This document shows, piece by piece, positions 22,013-30,058 of a DNA stretch of 32,048 bases; the stretch's first letter is position 1, and every line of letters starts with the position of its first letter. Below the pieces are notes generated by a model that was not told the DNA's origin, made no database searches, and saw only the letters and a list, made by a program, of their open reading frames with translations. The stretch spans positions 32,805-64,852 of the forward strand of contig MNCI01003833.1 of assembly GCA_015680685.1 (NCBI GenBank). The letters run 5' to 3'. The DNA comes from Gnetum montanum (taxonomy: Eukaryota; Streptophyta; Gnetopsida; Gnetales; Gnetaceae). The position numbers and the translations under genes are program-made.

Positions 22013-22160
22013 ATCAGTTTAAAGTCATGATGGACTATTGTATCTTTGTCAAAGAAAGGGAAGAGATTGTGGTTGTTTCAGTAAATCTTAAAAGGACCAG
22101 CCATTTCTGACCATGGCTAGTTTAACATCATTGTGGAAACTTGGTAGTTTAACGTCATTT
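22013..22160 (+). repeat. TAGTTTA-nn-GTCAT motif copies near the intron donor
   Basis: Copies near 22012 (CAGTTTAAAGTCATGATGG), 22117 (TAGTTTAACATCAT) and 22145 (TAGTTTAACGTCAT). One more copy lies at 14795-14808 (TAGTTTAATGTCAT), at the other end of the putative intron. Confidence 0.65.
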
Positions 22161-22257
22161 TGAACGCCTAGTAGTTTGTATTAGCTGTTGATCTATTTCT
22201 TTAATTTTTGTAATTTTCTATGAAGGGTGGGACATGTAGGCATGATCTTGTACTTAC

Positions 22258-25200
22258 CATCTCCCTTGCTGGATACGTCAAATGGTAGTTTTGACCAAGG
22301 GACATCTGTGGGAATGGCTCCTATGTCTACATCTTTTGATGCTTCCTCTATTTTAGGAAGGTCGCAGGTTGGAGATTAACCATTGTCTAGTGCTTCACTA
22401 GTGTTGTCTTGCTTAGGTTCAGAGAGTTCAACCTTTAATCATTGGTTCGTTTCTACGTGTGAGGAAGTAAATGATGTTGTTGCATCCCCGTGTATGATGA
22501 TTTCACCACCCTCATAGGGTAGGTGAATTTCTTGATGGATTGGTGATGATACAACTTTTAATTGAGCTAACCAAGTTTGTCCCAAAATCAAATTGAACCC
22601 CAACATCTCATCAACGACTACAAATTTGGCCAATGTGGGGATCCGGTCCCCTACTATGAAATCCAAGGTAACCATGCCTTTTACCATGACACGAGAACCA
22701 CTGAAAGATTTCGAGAATGATGTTGTCATTGGCTGTATTTTTTCCACGAGGCCTAGTCGTTCAATGACAGGGAAAGGTATTACATTTTTTCTACTTCATC
22801 ATTGACATGCACCCTATGTATCTTAAATTGGTCAATTTGTATCGTTATAAACATAGGGGCGATAGTGGCCTCTCCAATTTTTTTGTCTCATTTAATGTCA
22901 TTGGCATGAAATCCTAGAGATGTGGACCTTGATTCTTGATGTGTAGATAATACAACATAAATAGATGATTCATTTGCATGAAAGCCTTCACTAATAGGGA
23001 TTGAGGTCAACATAAGTACTAGAGCTTCCCTATGTACCATGGAGGTCATTACCATGTCATATAGGCTTAGAGAGATGTCCTTTTGCTTTAGGGCCTATGT
23101 AACCTGGGTTAGGGTGTTGGCCAAGTCTTTGCTATTTGGAATTGTTTTATCTATTGAGACTTGATCCATTTGACCCAACATTTGTATCTCTTGTGGGAGA
23201 GTTTTCGTGTTATTAGCTGTAGCTGATGAGCTTGGGACACTGGACACTCCCGAGTTCTTATCTTAATGACTTGTGCTAGGATGATTAGTAACTAGAACCA
23301 TAGGGACAACATTCAATGGTGTGGGTTTTGGCGGTCCTAACTCATGACCATTATGTTCTTTTGCCAAACGTTCCCTGGTCAGTCTTTCGGCGAGGCGTTC
23401 TTGCGAGGGTCATGGGGGAACTATTGGGGGTGGTGCATCGGAGTGTTTTGGAACTTGGATTACAAATGGAATAGGTTGGGCTCGTGATGGCACGTTTGCT
23501 ATTGCAACTATTGGGTGTACTTAGATGACAAATGGTTTTTATGGCATAGGAGGTGTATGTGTGGCAAACGGATCTTGTGGAGGTGTTAGTGTAGGTATGG
23601 TTTTAGTAGGCACATGAATCATAGAAGGCTTTCATGGGATGTCTTTTTCATTGCCAATATGGATGGTGTTAATCACATAGGGTGACTCTTTGGTGTTAAG
23701 AGGATCTTTGTAGACCCCCATAGTCTAATTTTGAGGTCTTACTGGGTTGGCTTCGTCAAAGACTATCTCACCTCTATTAATCATATGTTGTATGTCTTGT
23801 TTTAGGGTGAAGAAATAATCAGTTCCATGTCCACATAGTGGGTGATACTCACAGAATCTTTCTAACCTGAAACCTCTTGGAACAGGGGGTTCATTAGCTT
23901 TTGCCAATGTTGGGTTTTTAACCAACTCATAGTATTGATCATGTCTTTGAGATACTACAGGAGACATCTGCTTATGTTGAATCAACCCAGCCTTTAGAAG
24001 TTGGTCCAGTAATTGTGAACGCTTCATAGGTAAGGGTGTGTATTGGGCAGGGTCTTTTCATTCAAAGCTATGAGTATGACTCGCGTTAGCAATTTGGGCA
24101 GAGGAGGGTTCAGGTGTAGGAGTAGGCACGGTTCTTTCATGACTAGTGGGGGCGATGGGTTATTTCCCTTTTTGCCTTGCATTGTTGGGTTGAAATGTCT
24201 CTGCCACTGCTGTGACTGTTGTTTTAGACTTATCCTTATCTTTCTTTGTATGTTGGCTTTTGAAAGTTAGGTAAGATGGGTCATGACTTGTTTGTGCTGC
24301 CTCCTCTATGTTTTTGATTTGGAAGAATGCTTGGCTCAAAGTACGAGCATTCAGATAATAAAGTTTTAACTTAACGAAATCATTCACAGTGCTCTTGAGG
24401 ATTGTAAGTAAATACATTTCCGAGATAGGCTCATGAAGTTCGTTAAGGGTGATGCTCCATCTTTGGATTAATTTTTGTTGGGCTCCAATGGTGCTTGTTT
24501 TATTTGGATTATACTATCTAGTGTGGCTTCAGGCTTCAAGTTATACTTAAAACGGGTAACTAATTGATGTAACAAATCCTCCAAAGAGGATATGGAGTTA
24601 TGTGGTAGGGCTCGATACCAGTCTAAGGCCCTTCCAGTTAAATCCATGGCGAACACATATAGGATTGCATGAGGCCATGCTTGAAGTAAGAGACACTCTA
24701 ATTGGAATGTCACTAGGTGAGCATTCAGATCCCCTTCTCCATTATACTTGGTCAACTACGGCAATGAAATTCCTTTTGGTAGAGTCAATGGTGGCACTGT
24801 AGAGCTAATCGGATCATCCTAATAAAAATTGATCACCTTGACTTCTTCAGTGTTTTCCATTTTAAGTCTCTTTACTTCATCAGTCAACGCTTGCATCATT
24901 TTTCTAGCCTCTACCCATTCTTGGGCACAAGGTGGACCAACTGGTTGATTAGATTGAGCATGATAATAGTTAGATTGTTGTGTGATTTGTGGGAAGGATA
25001 ACTGTAGGGTAGTTGATGGTTGTACTTGAGGGATAGTCATGGATGGAATTGTAATAGGTGGTACACTATAATGAGCTGGTTGATGTTGTTGAATGATAGG
25101 CATAGGCCACTACCTAGTTACAAGTTATGAGGAAACACCCTGAACCTATTGAGTTGAAGTAGTGAAGGGTGTTCCTTGGATTTTCACTCGTGGTATATAA

Positions 25201-25964
25201 TGAATAGATGTAGAAGCAGGTATTATAGATGGCATCCCAATTGTTTGGGATGGGAAGGTCACTCCTATACTAGCTTGAGAGGAGAGTTCTTGGGGTTGTA
25301 CTCGTAGAAGAGGGGGTAATGTGGTGACTGGGGCAATAATAGGGATGGGCGCATTGAATTAGGTGTTGGTCATAGGGAAAGTAGGCATAAGGCTAGGTGC
25401 TTCCTATTGAAAGATAGGTGCTTGAGTGCTTCTAAATGCATGAATAGACATGGTCTCTCCTGTAAAAGGGTGGAATAATGGGTTTGCATAAGTATGAGGA
25501 CTGAGAGTGTGGTATGAATCCCCATGTTCTAATTGAGCCACGAAGTCATCTTCCTCATCTCTGTTTTAAGGCTTTACAGTGGGTTGCAACAAGGTTTGAT
25601 TCCTTGCCATGAGGAGCTATGATATGAGTTCATGGTAGGATTCAGAGAGGGGAATTATGTCATATGTTGAAGGGATAAAGTTATGGCCCCCTTTATAGAT
25701 GAGTTTGTACTGTTATTTTGCTTCCATTCTCATGTAATCAATGGGTAGGTTAGCTTGGATATTTACGCAGATGAAGTTGTATTGTTCCAAGTTGAGAATT
25801 GTATAGGCAAGTTCCTTGCCTTGTAGCCTAACTGACCAACAAGTTGGCCTTGGAGGGTTCATCTCTCCAATGGTGACTATGGGTTCAGTTGTGCTCACAG
25901 GATTTAAGATTTTGGCATTAAGGTCAGAAACGGGCAATGTTTCTTTGATCTAAGAAGATTCCAT
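22258..25964 (-). pseudogene. A2 gag-protease (decayed)
   Basis: Gag forms the particle that packages element RNA; the protease cleaves the polyprotein. The minus-strand ATG at 25964 opens MESS and soon hits a TAG (CAG in origin), then continues through DLNAKILNPVSTTE. A Pro/Thr/Gln-rich middle follows, then the capsid-like core LTKYNGEGDLNAHLVTFQLE and LTGRALDWYRALP (about 24580-24755). Then comes a truncated zinc knuckle, FCEYHPLCGHGTDYF, keeping Cys-His spacing but missing a Cys. The protease-like C-terminus (22439-22775) has FVVVDEMLGFNLILGQTWL and HQEIHLPYEGG, but I do not see the catalytic Asp-Ser/Thr-Gly. The frame reaches the splice donor at 22257. Stops are numerous, mostly from CAA, CAG or CGA. 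Confidence 0.82.
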
Positions 25965-26004
25965 GTGTGTAACTGGCTTGACTAGATGAATTTATGTAAG
26001 CAGC

Positions 26005-26240
26005 GTATGCAAGCTAGCTTGAGCAAGTTGGGCAGCATGTGCAGTCGAGCTTGAGCATGCTGGGTGTATGCAAGCTAACTTGAGCAAGCTAGGCAGCATG
26101 TGCAGCTGAGCTTGAGCAAGATGGGCATATGCAAGCTAGCTTGAGCAAGCTGGGTAGCGTGTGCAGCCGAGCTTGAGCAAGCTAGACGACATATGCAAGC
26201 TAGCTTGAGAAAGCTAGGCAGTGTGTGCAGCATGTGCACT
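26005..26240 (-). repeat. ~61-bp tandem repeat with CAAGCTAGCTTG palindrome
   Basis: Four units begin with TATGCAAGCTAGCTTGAGCA, anchored near 26005, 26066, 26127 and 26191 (61, 61, 64 bases). Each unit has two halves (GCAAGCTAGCTTGAGCAAGC and GAGCTTGAGCAAGCT) separated by GCAGCATGTGCAG. The same palindrome recurs near the U3 start of both A2 LTRs. Confidence 0.85.
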
Positions 26241-26328
26241 TTTATGAGGGAGGTACATTGTACAACATGTCTATGCTTAAAAATATAGCATGTGCACACT
26301 GGGATCAAAGGCACAGCATGTCTACGTT

Positions 26329-26560
26329 GAGGACAACCCACAATGTCTGAAGATAGGGAACAATGTCAAAAGACAAGGCAGAATGTCTGAAGACAAGGCA
26401 CATCGTCTATAGGAAGAACACAACGTATAGGGAAGAAGGTAATGTCCAGGGGCAAAGGATAGCATGTGGACACTGAGGGCCATGTATGAACGTTGAAGAG
26501 GGTGCAGTGTATGAACGTTGAAGAGAGTGCAACATATGGATGCTGGAAAATAGGCAGCGT
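26329..26560 (-). repeat. Short degenerate leader repeats
   Basis: ACAATGTCTGAAGACAAGGC-like units of about 20-25 bases repeat from 26341 to 26415, and GTATGAACGTTGAAGAG-like units of about 28 bases repeat from 26482 to 26545. Both are imperfect. Confidence 0.6.
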
Positions 26561-26666
26561 ATGGACACTCGGCCATGGATAATTGGCAGGAACTAGACAT
26601 TGGACTCTGGATGGTGGATAGTGGGGAATGCAATGGCATGTGTACAGAATGTAAATGAAGGTTCAA

Positions 26667-26684
26667 GCCCTCCTTCTAGCATCA
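26667..26684 (-). other. Primer-binding site of A2
   Basis: On the minus strand, TGATGCTAGAAGGAGGGC lies 10 bases inside the 5' LTR end. It reads as a decayed TGG-start site. From memory, its body matches the complement of the 3' end of plant tRNA-Asn; I could not check this. Confidence 0.55.
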
Positions 26685-27220
26685 AATTCTATATTGTTTG
26701 AAATCATCAGTGCAAGGTTGGAAGAAAATGTACGTTGAAAGATCTCCAGAGAGATAGAGAAGACCCTGCCTTTGTGTGATGGCAAGATGGAGAAATGAAG
26801 GTAGAGTGCCTTGGATGGTCTACACGCAAATCAACCAAGGACTTCCCTGAGCATGTGATATGGCCAACACTGGGGTTATTGTTATGAAATGTAAAACGAA
26901 GAGCATAATTGCAACGAACGTAGACATGAAATAGAGCGTGTAAACGTACAAAGAATGTAGTGCAAAAACATGCGATAAAAAAATAATGTAGATAATGAAT
27001 GAGAATAGCATAATGGAAGGTAAAATAAAATTGTGTTGTGTTGATTAACAAAATGTGCACCAGTCAAAACATAGTTGCATGGCTAGATTGCAAGTCAGAC
27101 ATTAAGCTCTGGTGTGTGGTGTTTACAGGCACTGGGAATCACGTGCGTCTGGGCATAGGATTGCTAGTTTTCTTTTTCAAATTTTTTACCCCCTCCCCTT
27201 GGTTATGCCAATGAATAGGA

Positions 27221-27228
27221 TATTTATA
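27221..27228 (-). promoter_or_regulatory. TATA box of A2 5' LTR
   Basis: TATAAATA on the minus strand, conserved in the 3' LTR copy. This would be the start signal for the genomic RNA. Confidence 0.55.
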
Positions 27229-27639
27229 CATTTTTCTAGCCTCAGGAGTAGGATTTGCAAATGAGGTCAATGGCTATGAGGCCCATGAAAAATGGATCAC
27301 GTGATAGGTGTACACAGGCGGACTACGTTCTAGACTAGGTGCACTGTATCATACAACACAACCTATCTTATTCTCATGGAAGTAGCGTAGGATCTTGAAA
27401 AGCTTAGATGATGAAGCTTACAATGAAAATTTACAATGAATTCCAAGAGAGATTGACTCTGGCTCACTTGAAACTTCATGGCCCTTTGAATTGATTGCTA
27501 CAGGGTGTCGATTTGAGTGGTTTGGTGGTTGTTTGAGGCATCTCTACTTCACCAAGGTTCCCAGCATGAGTTGATTTGATCTTGGTGTGCCCTCAGTATG
27601 TGTCTAAATTACTTTTGTCTAGACATGAATAGTACTCAC

Positions 27640-28520
27640 GCTGATGAATAGTGCTCACACTGGACTCACGCTGTAGCATGACCTGGGCGTGAGCTACGTA
27701 TGAGCAAGCTGGAATGGTTCATTTCACACCACATTTTGAGTTTTGAAACCTATCATTCAAATGTAATTGCCACCTAACCTTGGGGAAACCTGCATGCTGA
27801 TTCTGAGCCTGCTTGGGCCCTGATCTGGGTCATTTTGGCAACTCACACTAGGCTAACGCTGTCAACGTGACCCCAGTGTGACCTAGGCATGAGCAACTGG
27901 AAGTAACACATTTTGAGTTGAATTTTAACTTTTGATGCCTGTTCTTTGAAGTGCAACTACTGCCTACTCTCTTGGGTGGATTGGATGCTGAATTTGAGTC
28001 TATTCATGCCATGATTTGAGTCACTTTTGATAGGTCACGCTAGGCTCACGCTGTCAGTGTGACCTCAGTTTGACCATAGTGTGACCTCAACGTGACCTAG
28101 CCAAAATGTCATGTTTCATACCCGAATCTTGATTTTTTGGAGCCTGTGAACAAGTAGAACTATTGCCTATCCCTGGGGATTGAGTTGATGCTGAAAATTG
28201 TGCTTGGGATTGCTTAATTTGACCTATTTTTATTTGGTTACACTGGGCTCATGCTCTAGCATGACCCCAACATGACCCCAACATGGCCATGAGTAAATAA
28301 ATCATGTGATTTTGAGCTTAATTTTCGAGGTTTTGGAGGTCGAGAGCTGCAATGAACATCAGTGAAGCTCGATGGGGAGTCCACATGCTCGAATTCAGAC
28401 TATTTGGACTTGATTTCAAGGCCCTGAAAGTTGGTCAATCTATTCTCATGTTGTACTCATGTTGGCCAGCATGACCTCAGCATGACCTTAGCCTGAGTAG
28501 CAAGATTTGTGCAATTCTGA
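27640..28520 (-). repeat. ~190-210-bp U3 tandem repeats with CACGCTG palindromes
   Basis: About five diverged units each contain a core of the type CTCACGCTGTCAGCGTGACC followed by GACCTGGGCATGAGCAA. Cores lie near 27657, 27842, 28034, 28238 and 28448. The 3' LTR keeps only about two and a fraction (cores near 9040 and 9230, fusion near 9395). Confidence 0.75.
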
Positions 28521-28798
28521 CTTGAAATCTTGGGTTTTGGATGCTAAAACTTGGAGTACTCATCAATGGGCCCCGAGGGGGCTTTGTCCATTCAAATTAG
28601 GACCATTTTAACCTAATTTTGAAGTTGTGAGGGTTGGTTATGTTGAGGGCAAGCTAGCTTGACCGCATGCGCAAGCTGGCTTGAGCAAGCTAGATGTGAG
28701 TTCCATGTCTTAGACAAGTTTTTTTCCTCTTGAATGCTGAAAGAGCTTGAGTCATTTTTGTTTCAAAGTGTCTAAGCTAAAATTTTATGGTGTTTCAA

Positions 28799-28923
28799 CT
28801 GTGACTATCCTGCTATTGTTACAACTTTAGGCAAGACACAAAAAGCATCAAGTAGTGGTTTCATTTTTCCCTTCTTGCTTCCAGGATTGTGCATCATCCA
28901 TGCATCTTCATTGATGTGGGTTG
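28799..28923 (-). pseudogene. B2 reading frame, middle fragment
   Basis: This 125-bp sliver of the B2 reading frame is trapped between A2 and the solo LTR S2. The minus-strand frame reads THINEDAWMMHNPGSKKG and then LLDAFCVLPKVVTIAG before a TAG. It is in frame with 30059 onward and with 7760-8078 once each insertion and one target copy are removed. Nothing here identifies a domain. Confidence 0.65.
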
Positions 28924-29064
28924 TGAAACACCATAAAATTTCGAGCTTAGTACTTCTCCAACATGAAGTAGGTCCCTCAGACCCACAGACGACCACGCCT
29001 ACATCTGGTGTCAAACACAACAACTTCAAAGATCAGATATTTAATTTCACTAAGTATGCATTCC

Positions 29065-29367
29065 TAGCGTATACACCTAGCGTATATGCTCAAGTTCACA
29101 TCCACAGCGTATACGCCCGACATCCATAGTGTATATGCCCGAAGTTCACAGCGTAGACGCCCAGCAGGTACAACCGATGTATACACCCAGCATGCAATCC
29201 CCGAAGATGGCATGGAAATAACACTCTAGAACAATACTTGGTACAACCCAGTAGCCATCAGCGTATATGCCCAACATCCACAATGTATACGCCTAGCACA
29301 TCTAGCGTATACGCCCAGGGTATACGCCTAGAGTCTATGCCCGCCTGATATAGCGTATACGCTCAAC
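29065..29367 (+). repeat. U3 array of AGCGTATACGCCCA repeats
   Basis: About a dozen copies of a 14-base word AGCGTATACGCCCA (variants GTGTATATGCCC, AGCGTAGACGCCC, AGCGTATACGCTCA) occur at irregular spacing. CGTATACG at the core is a perfect palindrome. Confidence 0.85.
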
Positions 29368-29439
29368 AAATGTAACAAGTTGTACACTTGTAAATTTTAT
29401 GCTTTTGCACCCGGTCAATGCACCACGTGTCACCCAACC

Positions 29440-29448
29440 TATATAAAA
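29440..29448 (+). promoter_or_regulatory. TATA box of solo LTR S2
   Basis: TATATAAAA with GGGGTTGGCA about 22 bases downstream, matching A1 and S1. Confidence 0.55.
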
Positions 29449-30058
29449 ACCCCAATTTTTCATTAGATCAGGGGTTGGCAATTTTGAGCAAAAAAAACTA
29501 GAGAAGAGCAGAGATGCTAAGAATCAAAGCAGAAAACCATATACGCTGTACAAACCTGTACACTGAGCATACAGCCTCTACACTGTGCCTATAGTGTGAA
29601 CCAGCCCACAGTCATCCCTGCATCCAGTAGGGCTTTTTGTCCGCCTTGTGGCAAATCCATAATTACGTTAGACCGATACATTGTACTCTCATTTTGAAAT
29701 GCCATTGTTACATTTTCTTCCTAAAAACTATTACAGTTTGCATTAATTGTTGCATGTTCATTGTTTACGATGTTCTAGATTTATGTTTACGCTGTCTACG
29801 CTCTGTTTGCATCAATTACGCTGTTTCAGTGTTGTCTTGCATCTTTCACGCCATTTACATATAACCCAACATATAGCACCTCGGTGTATGTTTGGGGAAA
29901 TCCTTGCCTGATCCGCATGCAAACCACTCAAGGTACTCTAACTTTGTTCATTCCAGCTTGTCCTTAGGTGAAGGTAGGGTCTTCTGTGCATGTCCTGTGA
30001 TCCCCCGATTTCTGTTTCTTTCCAGCTGGAGACCGACGATTTCGAATAGTACAGGTTG

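Larger units (their letters stand above)
14684..22257 (-). other. Putative PRO-RT intron of A2
   Basis: In element sense the protease-side frame ends at ATG/GTAAGTAC (donor GT at 22257-22256) and the RT side starts after TTGGTTTAATTTGGCAG (acceptor AG ending at 14684). Ogre elements of the Tat lineage are known to carry an intron exactly between protease and RT. At 7574 bp (about 6.1 kb without the solo LTR) it is very long. The two exon phases differ by one base, which a single indel in this decayed copy would explain. The intron contains a multi-exon gene on the opposite strand. The alternative is a foreign insertion between PRO and RT, but I see no terminal repeats or target duplication at either end. 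Confidence 0.6.
25965..26666 (-). other. A2 leader between PBS and gag
   Basis: This untranslated leader of the element RNA is made largely of tandem repeats (26005-26240 and 26329-26560). The open frames on the minus strand in this stretch are repeat artefacts. Confidence 0.6.
8079..28798 (-). mobile_element. Full-length Tat-type Ty3/Gypsy retrotransposon A2
   Basis: This 20,720-bp minus-strand element has, in its own order, 5' LTR (26695-28798), PBS, repeat-rich leader, gag-pro (22258-25964), a 7.6-kb putative intron carrying an antisense gene, RT, RNase H, second RNase H, integrase (11198-14683), PPT and 3' LTR (8079-9716). The flanks are GCTAT (8074-8078) and ACTGT (28799-28803). These differ by two transitions but sit exactly where the interrupted B2 reading frame rejoins. 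Order PR-RT-RH-aRH-IN without a chromodomain fits the Tat lineage. Subtracting the solo LTR insertion gives about 19.2 kb, within the size range of Ogre-type Tat elements. The coding regions are decayed, so the element is non-functional. Confidence 0.85.
26695..28798 (-). mobile_element. 5' LTR of A2
   Basis: This 2104-bp LTR pairs with 8079-9716. Its outer end GGTGTTTCA (28798) matches that of the 3' LTR; its inner end begins TGTTTGAAATC next to the primer-binding site. It contains TATAAATA (minus strand) at 27221-27228, the U5 block at about 26753-26856, and about five U3 repeat units (27640-28520). The two LTRs differ at many sites, so the insertion is old. Confidence 0.88.
28924..30053 (+). 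mobile_element. Solo LTR of family A (S2), perfect GGTTG duplication
   Basis: The LTR opens TGAAACACCATAAAATTTC and closes TTCGAATAGTACA. It is flanked by GGTTG at 28919-28923 and GGTTG at 30054-30058. It contains a repeat array (29065-29367), a TATA at 29440, GGGGTTGGCA at 29471, and the U5 block at 29894-29985. The intact duplication and TG...CA ends suggest it is younger than A2. Confidence 0.95.

Noticed and set aside
26075-26666. Two minus-strand frames of 88 and 114 residues, rich in Cys, Ser and His
   Set aside because: They are translations of the leader tandem repeats between primer-binding site and gag, with no coding signature.
29065-29367. CRISPR-like array of 14-base repeats
   Set aside because: Spacing is irregular, spacers are partly similar, and the array lies in the U3 of a plant solo LTR with a perfect target duplication.
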